This document shows, one piece after another, positions 43,949 to 52,467 of a stretch of 62,971 bases of DNA. The stretch is from an uncultured Prevotella sp. (GTDB taxonomy: Bacteria > Bacteroidota > Bacteroidia > Bacteroidales > Bacteroidaceae), in contig CALUHC010000008.1 of assembly GCA_944320355.1 (NCBI GenBank), positions 1 through 62,971 on the forward strand, given 5' to 3'. A program made the position numbers and the translations under genes. The stretch's first letter is position 1. Each line of letters begins with the position of its first letter. A model generated the notes under the pieces. That model did no database searches. It saw only the letters and a program-made list of their open reading frames with translations, and had not been told where the DNA came from.

Positions 43949-45913
43949 ATGATAAAGATTACATTTCCGGACGGCTCTGTGCGCGAGTACGAACAGGGCG
44001 TTACCGGACTTCAGATCGCAGAGAGCATATCGCCGGCTTTGGCGCGCGACGTGCTGGCCTGCGGAGTGAATGGCGAGACGGTGGAACTGAACAGGCCGAT
44101 AGACAGCGACGCGACGGTGCAGCTCTACAAGTGGGATGACGAGGAAGGCAAGCACGCCTTCTGGCACACGTCGGCCCACCTGCTGGCCGAAGCCCTGCAA
44201 GAGCTCTATCCCGGCATACAGTTCGGATTCGGTCCGGCCATAGAGAACGGTTTCTTCTATGACGTGCTGCTGAAAGACGGCGAGGCGATAAAGGAGGGCG
44301 ATTTCCCCAAGATAGAAGAGAAGATGCGCGAGCTGGCCGCCAAGAAGGAGCCGGTGGTGCGCAAGGAAGTGGCCAAGGCCGATGCGCTGAAGGAGTTTGC
44401 TGCGGCCGGCCAGACCTACAAATGCGAGCACATAGACCAAGACCTTGAGGACGGAACGATAACAACCTACACACAGGGCGCGTTCACCGACCTGTGCAAG
44501 GGGCCGCACCTGCTCAACACGGGGCTGATAAAGGCCATCAAGCTGACGAGCGTGGCCGGCGCTTTCTGGCGCGGCGATGCCACACGCGAGCAGATGCAGC
44601 GCCTCTACGGCATCTCGTTCCCCAAGAAAAAGATGCTCGACGAGTATCTAGTGATGCTGGAAGAGGCCAAGAAACGCGACCACCGCAAGATAGGAAAGGA
44701 GATGGAGCTGTTCATGTTCTCCGAGCGCGTGGGCAAAGGACTGCCCATCTGGCTGCCCAAAGGCACCGAGCTGCGCCTCAGGATGCAGGATATGCTGCGC
44801 AAGATACAGTCGCGCTATGGCTACAAGGAGGTGATAACGCCACACATAGGCAGCAAGAACCTCTACGTGACCAGCGGCCACTACGCCCACTACGGCAAGG
44901 ACTCGTTCCAGCCGATACACACTCCCGAGGAGGGCGAGGAGTATATGCTCAAGCCCATGAACTGCCCCCACCACTGCGAGGTGTACGCATGGAAGCCGCG
45001 CTCGTATAAGGACCTGCCGCTGCGCATAGCCGAGTTCGGCACGGTTTACCGCTACGAGCAGAGCGGCGAGCTGCACGGACTGACCCGCGTCCGCTCGTTC
45101 ACACAAGACGATGCCCACATCTTCTGCCGCCCGGACCAGGTGAAAGACGAGTTCCTCCGCGTGATGGACATCATCAACACGGTGTTCTCCATCTTCCACT
45201 TCGACAACTTCGAGGCGCAGATTTCGCTCCGCGACCCCAACGACCACGAGAAATACATCGGCTCGGACGAGGTGTGGGAGCACAGCGAGCAGGCCATCAT
45301 AGAGGCCTGCCGCGAGAAGGGCCTGAAGGCAAAGGTGGAGTATGGCGAGGCCGCTTTCTACGGTCCCAAGCTCGACTTCATGGTAAAGGACGCGCTGGGC
45401 CGCCGCTGGCAGCTGGGGACAATACAGGTGGACTACAACCTGCCGGAGCGATTCAAGCTCGAATATACCGACGAGGACAACACCAAGAAGACGCCGGTGA
45501 TGATTCACCGCGCGCCGTTCGGCTCGATGGAGCGCTTCTGCGCCGTGCTCATAGAGCACACCGCAGGCCACTTCCCGCTCTGGCTCACGCCCGACCAGGT
45601 GGCCATCCTGCCCATCTCGGAGAAGTATAACGACTATGCTTCGGAGGTGGCGCGCAGGCTCGACGCCGTAGGTGTGCGTGCAACCATAGACAAGCGCAAC
45701 GAGAAGATAGGCCGCAAGGTGCGCGACAACGAGATGAAGCGCATCCCATACATGATAATCGTGGGCGAGAAGGAACAGGCCGACGGCACGGTGAGCGTGC
45801 GCAAGCAGGGTGCCGAAGAGCGCGGTGTGATGACCATCGACGAGTTTGCCGCAAAGATAAACGCCGAAGTGGCCGAGATGCTGAAGGCCACCGACGTGCA
45901 TCCCGAGCTGTGA
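43949..45913 (+). CDS. thrS: Threonine--tRNA ligase ThrS
   Basis: A 654-residue class II synthetase. N-terminal TGS domain ([20 protein letters not shown]), editing domain with [11 protein letters not shown], catalytic core with the zinc Cys339 ([10 protein letters not shown]), motif 2 [14 protein letters not shown] and motif 3 [20 protein letters not shown], and anticodon-binding end. Normal length. In many bacteria infC follows; here a hairpin and a thioredoxin lipoprotein follow instead. Confidence 0.98.
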   Translation: MIKITFPDGSVREYEQGVTGLQIAESISPALARDVLACGVNGETVELNRPIDSDATVQLYKWDDEEGKHAFWHTSAHLLAEALQELYPGIQFGFGPAIENGFFYDVLLKDGEAIKEGDFPKIEEKMRELAAKKEPVVRKEVAKADALKEFAAAGQTYKCEHIDQDLEDGTITTYTQGAFTDLCKGPHLLNTGLIKAIKLTSVAGAFWRGDATREQMQRLYGISFPKKKMLDEYLVMLEEAKKRDHRKIGKEMELFMFSERVGKGLPIWLPKGTELRLRMQDMLRKIQSRYGYKEVITPHIGSKNLYVTSGHYAHYGKDSFQPIHTPEEGEEYMLKPMNCPHHCEVYAWKPRSYKDLPLRIAEFGTVYRYEQSGELHGLTRVRSFTQDDAHIFCRPDQVKDEFLRVMDIINTVFSIFHFDNFEAQISLRDPNDHEKYIGSDEVWEHSEQAIIEACREKGLKAKVEYGEAAFYGPKLDFMVKDALGRRWQLGTIQVDYNLPERFKLEYTDEDNTKKTPVMIHRAPFGSMERFCAVLIEHTAGHFPLWLTPDQVAILPISEKYNDYASEVARRLDAVGVRATIDKRNEKIGRKVRDNEMKRIPYMIIVGEKEQADGTVSVRKQGAEERGVMTIDEFAAKINAEVAEMLKATDVHPEL

Positions 45914-45944
45914 CAGCACAGGCAGGACGCATAAGGAAACAACA

Positions 45945-45998
45945 CGCAATGCCGCCTGCCGCCGTATGTCTGTGCATACGGCGACGGGCGGCATTGCG
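45945..45998 (+). terminator. Hairpin after thrS
   Basis: CGCAATGCCGCC...CGCCGTATG-tctgtg-CATACGGCG...GGCGGCATTGCG forms a stem of about 23 bp with one small internal loop. Only a short T run (TTTG) follows. Its outer arm is shared with the 34-bp palindrome at 26651-26720. Confidence 0.6.
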
Positions 45999-46043
45999 CG
46001 TTTGACAATAAAAATAACACAGTACAAAACGACAACAGACAAC

Positions 46044-46559
46044 ATGAAAAAGCATAAGTTATTGGCTTCGGCCATACTGCTCATGCTGTCACTGACAGTG
46101 ACAGGCTGCACAGGCAAAGACAAGCAGGCCGGAACGGCCAAGAGAGAAGCCACGGCGGAAGGCGCGGGAAAGCAAGTGACTACTGGAAAAGAGGCTGCCG
46201 ACAATGTGCAGCAACTCACCACGGCCGACTTCAAAAAGCGTGTCTACGACTTCGAGAAGAACCCCGACACATGGAAATACGAGGGCGACAAGCCTGCCAT
46301 CATAGACTTCTACGCCACGTGGTGCGGCCCGTGCAAGCAGCTGTCGCCGCTGCTTGAGCAACTGGCTGCCGACTATGCGGGCAAGATTGTGGTCTACAAG
46401 GTTGATGTAGACAGCGAACCCGACCTCGCGGCAGCCTTCGGCGTGAGCAGCATACCCATGCTGCTGTGGATTCCCAAAGGCGAAAAGCCATTCGTATCGA
46501 TGGGCTTCATGCCAAAGGAAGAGCTGAAGAAAGCCATCGACGAACGCCTGATGAAGTAG
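46044..46559 (+). CDS. Thioredoxin-fold lipoprotein
   Basis: A 171-residue protein with a lipoprotein signal (LLMLSLTVTGC), a short linker and a thioredoxin domain with the active site ATWCGPCKQL, the cis-Pro loop VSSIPMLLWIPKG and a C-terminal helix. It would act as a periplasmic thiol-disulfide protein. The frame is open further upstream to 45966, but that part lies in the thrS hairpin; ATG 46044 starts the signal peptide. Confidence 0.92.
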   Translation: MKKHKLLASAILLMLSLTVTGCTGKDKQAGTAKREATAEGAGKQVTTGKEAADNVQQLTTADFKKRVYDFEKNPDTWKYEGDKPAIIDFYATWCGPCKQLSPLLEQLAADYAGKIVVYKVDVDSEPDLAAAFGVSSIPMLLWIPKGEKPFVSMGFMPKEELKKAIDERLMK

Positions 46560-46572
46560 CCGCAGACCGTCC

Positions 46573-46707
46573 CTCCCGGCCAGGCCACGGCCGGGAGCCA
46601 TCGCCGATGCCGCCGGACTATGCCGAAACATATATGAAATAACGGCAAAACCATGCAAAAAAACAATGCCCCACGCTTGCCCATCAGGACTATTTTCGCT
46701 ATCTTTG
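46573..46707 (+). promoter_or_regulatory. Hairpin and promoter upstream of the CsgG cluster
   Basis: CTCCCGGCC...GGCCGGGAG (46573-46597) is a GC-rich hairpin after the thioredoxin gene. TATCTTTG at 46700-46707 is a good -7 box. It may serve the CsgG cluster with a ~460-nt leader. A 22-codon frame, MECGCPQTATYAPRQQIGAC..., starts at 46735 just after it; I do not count it as a gene. Confidence 0.45.
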
Positions 46708-46860
46708 CCTTTAGATAAGCCGCAAACTGAAAACATGGAATGCGGATGCCCGCAAACGGCCACATACGCTCCGCGGCAGCAGATTGGCGCGTGCCGCAGT
46801 TAACATAAATATGTTAAAGGCTGCGGCATGGGGCTTGCCGAATAAGCATCTGATAGTCAA

Positions 46861-46972
46861 CGCATTGCGATATGTGCCGTTTTGGTTTCCGAAACAGGCC
46901 GTTTTGGCGGATGAAACAGGCCATATCAGGGCGCAAAACAGGCCGTTTCAGGGCACGATATGGCACATACCG
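46861..46972. repeat. Cluster 6 of 21-22-bp quasi-palindromic AAACGG units
   Basis: Units such as gatatgtgccgttttggttt, cgaaacaggccgttttggcg, atgaaacaggccatatcagg and caaaacaggccgtttcaggg. It lies in the leader region of the CsgG cluster. Confidence 0.6.
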
Positions 46973-47050
46973 AAAACAAAGACGGCAGAGACCGCCTTTA
47001 GTTGCATATTTGCAAGCAGGTGCAGGATGCGGACTTTCATAAACGAAAGA

Positions 47051-47118
47051 GGCTGTGTCAAAATGGAGGTGAAAGGAGTTAACCGAGGTCAGAGGACCTG
47101 CCGGTCGCCGGAAGGCGG
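47051..47118 (-). repeat. Palindromic repeat family B, partial copy 4
   Basis: GGCTGTGTCAAAATG followed by gaaaggagttaaccgaggtc and ccggtcgccgg: this is one end of the family B element in inverted orientation, cut off about 60 bp before the CsgG start. Confidence 0.65.
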
Positions 47119-47176
47119 CGCCAGCCTCCATGACAACGAGCCGACAATACGTACAACACACATAAACGAAACGACT

Positions 47177-48103
47177 ATGAACAGACTGCTCATCATCTCG
47201 ATGCTGCTGTTGCTCGCAGGGAACGCGGCGGCACAACGCGAAACAGAGATTGTGGAAAGCCCCGCGCAGACCCAAAACGAGGGGATGACACTAAAGTGGA
47301 AGGTGGCCATAGGCAGGTTCTCCAACGAGACGCAGTATGCCAAGGGCATATTCTACGACAAGGAGAACGACCCCATGGGCAAGCAGGCGCTCGACATTCT
47401 GTCGGCCAAGCTGGCCGCAACGGGCAAGTTCATCCTGCTGGAACGAAACGACCTCGCCACGCTGCTGGACGAGTGCCAGAAGGGCAACGGCACGGCGCAG
47501 ACCATCGGGGCCGACTACATGATAATCGGCTCGGTGACGGAATACGGGCGGAAGGAGACGGGCAAGAACCGCGTGTTCTCCGCGCAGAAGACGCAGACCG
47601 TCGATGCCGCCGTGGCCATAAGGCTGGTCGACGTGTCGACGGGCCTCATCACCTATGCCGACGAGGCCAAAGGCTCGGCCGAGGTGACCACCAAAACCAC
47701 ACTCGGAGTGGGCGGACAGGCTGGCTATGACGCCACGCTGAGCGACAAGGCAATATCGGAAGCCATAGGCCAACTGGTGGAAAACATAGTGAACAAGTGT
47801 GCCGACAGCCCGTGGAAGACCTACTTCATATCCTACGACGCGGACGGAGTGCTCATAGCCGGAGGCAAGAGCCAAGGCGTGAAGGAGGGCATGACGTTCG
47901 CCATAAAGACCAAGGGCAAGAAGGTGAAGAACCCGCAGACGGGCATCATGATTCCGCTGCCGGGCAAGGAGGTGGGCCGGGTCACGGTGACGGCCACGGG
48001 CGGCGAGACGCCGGAAACGGAATACTCGGTGGTGACGGTGACCACAACGGAACAGATAGACGCAACCAACATGGGCAACTACGTAATAGAGGAGGTGAGA
48101 TGA
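47177..48103 (+). CDS. CsgG/HfaB-family protein
   Basis: A 308-residue exported protein with a signal peptide (LLIISMLLLLAGNAAAQ) and a CsgG domain: WKVAIGRFSNETQYAKGIFY, LAATGKFILLERNDLATLLD, GADYMIIGSVTEYGRKETGK, VDAAVAIRLVDVSTGLITYA and a C-terminal KVKNPQTGIMIPLPGKEVGR region. CsgG forms the outer membrane channel for curli subunits in E. coli; shorter homologues like this occur with DUF4810 and DUF799 lipoproteins in many bacteria, with unknown role. It has no lipobox at the signal cleavage site, unlike CsgG. Stop overlaps the next start (ATGA). The frame is open upstream to 46784 but crosses two repeats; ATG 47177 is chosen. Confidence 0.88.
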   Translation: MNRLLIISMLLLLAGNAAAQRETEIVESPAQTQNEGMTLKWKVAIGRFSNETQYAKGIFYDKENDPMGKQALDILSAKLAATGKFILLERNDLATLLDECQKGNGTAQTIGADYMIIGSVTEYGRKETGKNRVFSAQKTQTVDAAVAIRLVDVSTGLITYADEAKGSAEVTTKTTLGVGGQAGYDATLSDKAISEAIGQLVENIVNKCADSPWKTYFISYDADGVLIAGGKSQGVKEGMTFAIKTKGKKVKNPQTGIMIPLPGKEVGRVTVTATGGETPETEYSVVTVTTTEQIDATNMGNYVIEEVR

Positions 48104-48435
48104 AGAAGGCACTTATCATACTCGTCACGCCACTGATGCTGGCCGGATGCCGCGTGAGCCTGCCCGTAGAGCAGCAGAGCGGCAAGGAAGACATGGGCTA
48201 CCTGCTCTTCGTCAGCCCCAAGGCATACGCCGGGCAGGACGTGCAGGCCACGCTCGACGGCGGACAGCCGTTCACGGCACGAGTGGTCAAGGCCAAGAAG
48301 TCGGCACGCCACGGCACGCGCTACGGCATTGCCCCGGGCACGCGGACGCTCACCGTGAGCCGCGACGGCAAGACCCTCTACAAGAAAAAGATAGTGGTAT
48401 CGACGCAAGAAGTGAAACAAATCACACTGCCATGA
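48100..48435 (+). CDS. Small lipoprotein with PEGA-like domain
   Basis: A 111-residue lipoprotein (LVTPLMLAGC) with a beta-sandwich-like repeat resembling PEGA domains (YAGQDVQATLDGGQPFTARV; APGTRTLTVSRDGKTLYKKK). It lies between CsgG and DUF4810 with ATGA overlaps on both sides, so the three are translationally coupled and probably form one envelope complex. The PEGA assignment is by pattern only. Confidence 0.7.
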   Translation: MKKALIILVTPLMLAGCRVSLPVEQQSGKEDMGYLLFVSPKAYAGQDVQATLDGGQPFTARVVKAKKSARHGTRYGIAPGTRTLTVSRDGKTLYKKKIVVSTQEVKQITLP

Positions 48436-48782
48436 GCAAACCCTTGACGTGCATCATCGCCGCCACGCTCGCGCTGTGCGCCTGCACCGGGCCAGAAACG
48501 CTGTACTCGTGGCACGACTACGACAACGCCACCTACAAGTACAACAAGCGGCAGACGGAAGAGCTGCAGGCCAAGCTGCTGGACACCTACCGCCGCATGA
48601 CCGAGCACCAAGGTGGCCGGCGCGGCGTGGTGCCGCCGGGACTCTATGCCGAATACGGCTACCTGCTCTACAAGACGGGCAAGAAGGACGAGGGCCTCGG
48701 CTTCCTGCGGCAGGAGATAAAACTCTACCCCGAGTCTGAAAGGTACATATCGCGGATAATAAAACAGATAGAGGGCAAGTAA
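48432..48782 (+). CDS. DUF4810 lipoprotein
   Basis: A 116-residue lipoprotein (TLALCAC) with the DUF4810 pattern: ETLYSWHDYDNATYKYNKRQ, VVPPGLYAEYGYLLYKTGKK, FLRQEIKLYPESERYISRII. DUF4810 genes commonly sit between a CsgG-like gene and a DUF799 gene, as here. Role unknown; a helical repeat-like scaffold is likely. Confidence 0.85.
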   Translation: MSKPLTCIIAATLALCACTGPETLYSWHDYDNATYKYNKRQTEELQAKLLDTYRRMTEHQGGRRGVVPPGLYAEYGYLLYKTGKKDEGLGFLRQEIKLYPESERYISRIIKQIEGK

Positions 48783-48784
48783 TT

Positions 48785-49170
48785 ATGGGAGTTATCCGGA
48801 GTTAACGGAAGTTAGGCTCCCTTACGGTCGCCCGGAGTTAACGGACACGCGCTGTCCGGAATATCGAAAAATAGTTTATGAATGTCCACATTTTGCCAAC
48901 CCAACGCGCACTTGTCCCCTCCTTTTCCAAAGGAAGGGCGGGGGTGGTTTGTGGAATAATGTCACAACCGATGGGCAAACACATTGTATATCAAATTATT
49001 TGACAAGCCACCCCTGCCCCTCCTTTGGAAAAGGAGGGGACAAGTGGAATGTTTTCAAACGAGTTTAGCTACTTGCGGACATTCCATAAAATAGCTTTAG
49101 TGAGTAATGTCCGTTAACTCCGGGCGACCGTAAGGGCGCCTAACTTCCGTCAACTCCGGATAACTCCCAT
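48785..49170. repeat. Palindromic repeat family B copy 5 with nested family C, inside the CsgG cluster
   Basis: Arms 48785-48847 and 49108-49170 are 63 bp long and differ at only two positions. A second inverted pair (38 bp, 48910-48947 and 49008-49045, family C) lies inside, so the 386-bp element can fold into a large nested hairpin. It begins three bases after the DUF4810 stop and ends 43 bp before the DUF799 start. It may stop or attenuate transcription into DUF799, or be a recent insertion. Confidence 0.8.
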
Positions 49171-49213
49171 TGCCCCCCGGACAACTCCAAGCACAAAAAA
49201 AACAGAAAGAAAG

Positions 49214-49909
49214 ATGAAGAAAGCCATAGCAGCCATCGTGGGCTGCGCCACGCTCACGGCCTGCGTGACCACCTCGCCCACCACCCTCGCCGACCAATAT
49301 CCGGCCATGTACGAGGAGCAACCGCTGGCCATAGTCATCATGCCGCCCATCAACAACACCAACCACGCCGAGGCGAAGGACTACTTCTACACCTCGCTCT
49401 ATCACCCGCTGTGCGAGAAGGGCTACTATGTCTTTCCGCCGGAAATGACGATGGAGATGTTCCAACACGAGAGCGCATACGACGCCGAGCTGTTCATAGA
49501 CGGCGACCTTGGCAAGTTTCGCGATGTGCTGGGAGCCGACGCGGCCATGTTCACAATAATAAAAGACTGGCGGCGCAACAACATCGGCGGCAAGATAACG
49601 GTGAACATAGAGTACCGCCTGCGCTCCACCAAGACCGGGCGCACGCTCTACGAGCGCGAAGGAAACATCACCCTCGACACCAGCGTAAGCTCCGACGACG
49701 ACAGCAACAGCACCGGACTGGCCGGACTGTTGAGCAGCATGCTCGTCAACGCAATATCAACGGCCACCACAGACAAGATAGACGCGGGCCGCGAGTGCAA
49801 CGAGCAAGTGCTCTCCAACCTGCCCGCAGGCCGCTATTCGGGGGCGTTCCGCAAGGACTCCGCCAACGTGGCAGGCAGCAAACTGGTGGAGGGCACCATA
49901 AAACAATAG
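49214..49909 (+). CDS. DUF799 (GNA1162-like) lipoprotein
   Basis: A 231-residue lipoprotein (CATLTACVTT, Cys about 17) of the DUF799 family. Motifs: YPAMYEEQPLAIVIMPPINN, GYYVFPPEMTMEMFQHESAY, GADAAMFTIIKDWRRNNIGG. The best-known member is the Neisseria GNA1162 outer membrane lipoprotein, whose fold resembles TolB-like N-terminal domains. It completes the CsgG-DUF4810-DUF799 set, but is separated from DUF4810 by the palindromic element. Confidence 0.88.
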   Translation: MKKAIAAIVGCATLTACVTTSPTTLADQYPAMYEEQPLAIVIMPPINNTNHAEAKDYFYTSLYHPLCEKGYYVFPPEMTMEMFQHESAYDAELFIDGDLGKFRDVLGADAAMFTIIKDWRRNNIGGKITVNIEYRLRSTKTGRTLYEREGNITLDTSVSSDDDSNSTGLAGLLSSMLVNAISTATTDKIDAGRECNEQVLSNLPAGRYSGAFRKDSANVAGSKLVEGTIKQ

Positions 49910-50103
49910 GCAAGAGAACGCACCCGCCGCGCTATCAGACAAGCAAGCAACGCCTGCCGCAAAACAGCGGAGACAGCCCGAGCCGGTCCATCGCCCACGC
50001 CACGAGAAGGTTGCCGCCCATACCGTAGGGGGTGGGAACTAAGCCACCCGCTACAAAACGCCGCGCGGCAGCTCCCAAAAGGAAGTAAACTGCGTTGGCC
50101 ATA

Positions 50104-50160
50104 GGTTGTGGCATTATTCTACACCCCCGCCCCTCCTTTGGAAAAGAAGGGGACAAGTGC
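50104..50160. repeat. Repeat family C, partial copy
   Basis: ggttgtggcattattctaca followed by cccgcccctcctttggaaaag and ggggacaagtgcg. Matches the cores at 26841-26880 and 49008-49045. The rest of 49910-50388 holds no supported gene. Confidence 0.6.
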
Positions 50161-50388
50161 GCTTTGTGGGGTGGCGATATGCCGATTCCATTGTAAAGGG
50201 GAAAAGGTCAGCATACAAAATGCACAATTTCACATACCAAGCAAAGTATAGCTTTTGCCCTTTTATTGTTCAAAAGCTCCGAAAACAGAACGTCACCATT
50301 GCAAGTAAAATAGCATTGAGACTGCTAAGTTTTTCAGCAGAGAGGGCAGACATGGAACAAGAGTATGCCCTTAAAATAGCCTAATTAT

Positions 50389-50419
50389 TTTGATATTCGC
50401 CCGATTTACAGTAACTTTG
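50389..50419 (+). promoter_or_regulatory. Promoter of the rlmN operon
   Basis: TTTG (50389-50392), 19 bp, TAACTTTG (50412-50419), 26 bp before the ATG at 50446. Confidence 0.75.
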
Positions 50420-50445
50420 CAAGTTAATAACATATAACCAGAAGT

Positions 50446-51483
50446 ATGGAAAGCGGCAAGAAGGTGCTGATGGGCATGACGCTCGACGAGCTGACAGCCA
50501 CCGCACGCGAACTCGGCCTGCCGGGTTTCGTGGGCAAGCAGATGGCGCAGTGGATTTATGGCAAGCACGTGGCGGACATAGCCGACATGGCCAACATATC
50601 GAAAGCCAACCGCGCACGGATAGAAGAGGCGTGCACCATAGGAGCCATGAAGCCCGCCGAGAGGCTGGAATCAAAGGACGGCACGGTGAAATATCTGTTC
50701 CCGACGGCTGCCGGGAAGTACGTTGAGACGGTGTTCATCCCCGACGGCGAGCGGGCCACGCTGTGTGTGTCGTCGCAGGTGGGGTGCAAGATGAACTGCC
50801 TCTTCTGCCAGACAGGCAAGCAGGGCTTTGAGGGCAACCTGACCGCCGCCGACATATTGAACCAGGTTTACTCGCTGCCCGAGCGCGAACGGCTGACGAA
50901 CATCGTGTTCATGGGCCAGGGCGAGCCTATGGACAACCTCGACAGCGTGCTGCGAGCCACCGAGATTCTGACCGCCGACTACGCCTACGCGTGGAGCCCG
51001 AGGCGCATCACGGTGAGCAGCGTGGGCATAAAGAACAAGCTGCGCCGCTTCCTTGACGAGAGCCAGTGCCACGTGGCGATAAGCCTCCACTCGCCCATCC
51101 CGGCGCAACGCCGCCGCCTGATGCCAGCAGAAGGGCAGATGGGCATAAGGGAAGTGGTGGAACTACTGAGGCAGTACGACTTCAGCGGCCAGCGCAGGGT
51201 GTCGTTCGAGTACATCGTCTTCGGCGGTGAGAACGACTCTATGTTGCACGCCCGCGAGACGGTGAGGCTGCTGCGCGGCCTTGAGTGCCGCGTGAACCTG
51301 ATACGCTTCCACCGCATTCCGGGCGTCGACCTGCACGAAGCCGACGAGGCTAGGATGGAGGAGCTGCGCGACTACCTGACCGGCCACGGAGTGTTCACAA
51401 CCATAAGGGCCAGCCGTGGGCAGGACATATTCGCCGCCTGCGGCCTGCTCTCGACAGCGCACAAAGCCAAGGAGGGCGAATGA
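50446..51483 (+). CDS. rlmN: 23S rRNA/tRNA (adenine-C2)-methyltransferase RlmN
   Basis: A 345-residue radical-SAM enzyme that methylates A2503 of 23S rRNA and A37 of some tRNAs. The cluster motif CxxxCxxC is at C114, C118 and C121 (GCKMNCLFCQTG). MGQGEPMDN, SSVGIKNKLRRF and SLHSPIPAQRRRLMPAEGQM are present, and the mechanistic Cys is expected in IRASRGQDIFAACGLL (AACG). First gene of a four-gene operon with overlaps or short gaps. Confidence 0.97.
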   Translation: MESGKKVLMGMTLDELTATARELGLPGFVGKQMAQWIYGKHVADIADMANISKANRARIEEACTIGAMKPAERLESKDGTVKYLFPTAAGKYVETVFIPDGERATLCVSSQVGCKMNCLFCQTGKQGFEGNLTAADILNQVYSLPERERLTNIVFMGQGEPMDNLDSVLRATEILTADYAYAWSPRRITVSSVGIKNKLRRFLDESQCHVAISLHSPIPAQRRRLMPAEGQMGIREVVELLRQYDFSGQRRVSFEYIVFGGENDSMLHARETVRLLRGLECRVNLIRFHRIPGVDLHEADEARMEELRDYLTGHGVFTTIRASRGQDIFAACGLLSTAHKAKEGE

Positions 51484-52451
51484 GAGGCACGTTGGGCATA
51501 GCCATAGTGGCCGTATGCGCCACGGCGACGCTCGCGGCCTGCGACGGGCGGATGCCCGTAAAGCCCCGCAGCGGCGGCAATCCTTACGAGGTGGTGGTGA
51601 TGGCAGACAACGACACGGCGCGCAACGCCGTGGCCGAGGCGCTGCAGCAACCTGTGAAAGGACTTCCACAGGCTGAAAAGGCGTTCGACCTGACGCAGAC
51701 AAAAGGCAGCACACTCAACCAAGCCACGCGCTACGCCCGCTGCATAGTGGTGGTGAGCACAGGCAAGGACGAAATGCCGGCCACATCGATAAAGTATGAA
51801 CGCGATGTCTACGCCCGCCCGCAGCTGCTTGTCCGCGTCAGTTCTGCAACGGCAGGCAGGCTCTGCGCCGACATGATGAGCGTGCGCTCGCATCTGGCGC
51901 GGCTCATAAACCGCTTTGAGACGGCAGATGCCGTGGCGCAGTTGCGCAAGCGGCACAACGCCGAGGCCGCCAAGGCGGTAAGCGAAGTGACGGGATGCAC
52001 ACTGCTGGTGCCGGCAGACATGACCTACTCAAAGCGCGGGCGCGACTTCATCTGGCTGACCGACAACGCCGCCAAGGGACTGCAGAGCCTGTGCATATAC
52101 ACCTACCCCGGCACCGACACACGCGCCGCCACGGTGACAGAAAGGCGCGACAGCGTGATGAAAGCCAACCTGCCGGGCGAACGTACGGGCACATTCATGC
52201 GCACAGACACAGGCAGCCGCCTATATCGCCGCACATTCCGCAAAGGCGGACGGCAGGTGACAGAGGTGCGCGGACTGTGGGAGATGGAGGGCGACGCCAT
52301 GGGCGGGCCGTTCGTGTGCCACGCTGTGGCCGACAGCGCAAGGGGACGCACGGTAGTGGCAGAAGCCTTTGTCTACGCCCCGGAAGGCCCGAAGCGCAAC
52401 TTGACGAGACAACTTGAGGCGGCACTGCTTACGCTGCGCCTCACAAAATAA
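51480..52451 (+). CDS. DUF4837 lipoprotein
   Basis: A 323-residue protein with a lipoprotein signal (VCATATLAACDG). DUF4837 pattern: GGNPYEVVVMADNDTARNAV, LQQPVKGLPQAEKAFDLTQT, ADMTYSKRGRDFIWLTDNAA. The family is confined to Bacteroidetes and has no known role; it usually lies next to rlmN and pdxA as here. It overlaps the rlmN stop by four bases. Confidence 0.9.
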   Translation: MRGTLGIAIVAVCATATLAACDGRMPVKPRSGGNPYEVVVMADNDTARNAVAEALQQPVKGLPQAEKAFDLTQTKGSTLNQATRYARCIVVVSTGKDEMPATSIKYERDVYARPQLLVRVSSATAGRLCADMMSVRSHLARLINRFETADAVAQLRKRHNAEAAKAVSEVTGCTLLVPADMTYSKRGRDFIWLTDNAAKGLQSLCIYTYPGTDTRAATVTERRDSVMKANLPGERTGTFMRTDTGSRLYRRTFRKGGRQVTEVRGLWEMEGDAMGGPFVCHAVADSARGRTVVAEAFVYAPEGPKRNLTRQLEAALLTLRLTK

Positions 52452-52467
52452 CAAAACCGACAGATAT

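Noticed and set aside
46735-46803. 22-codon cysteine-containing frame behind a good -7 box
   Set aside because: No RBS, no hydrophobic or conserved pattern, no terminator after it; probably a chance frame in the leader of the CsgG cluster.
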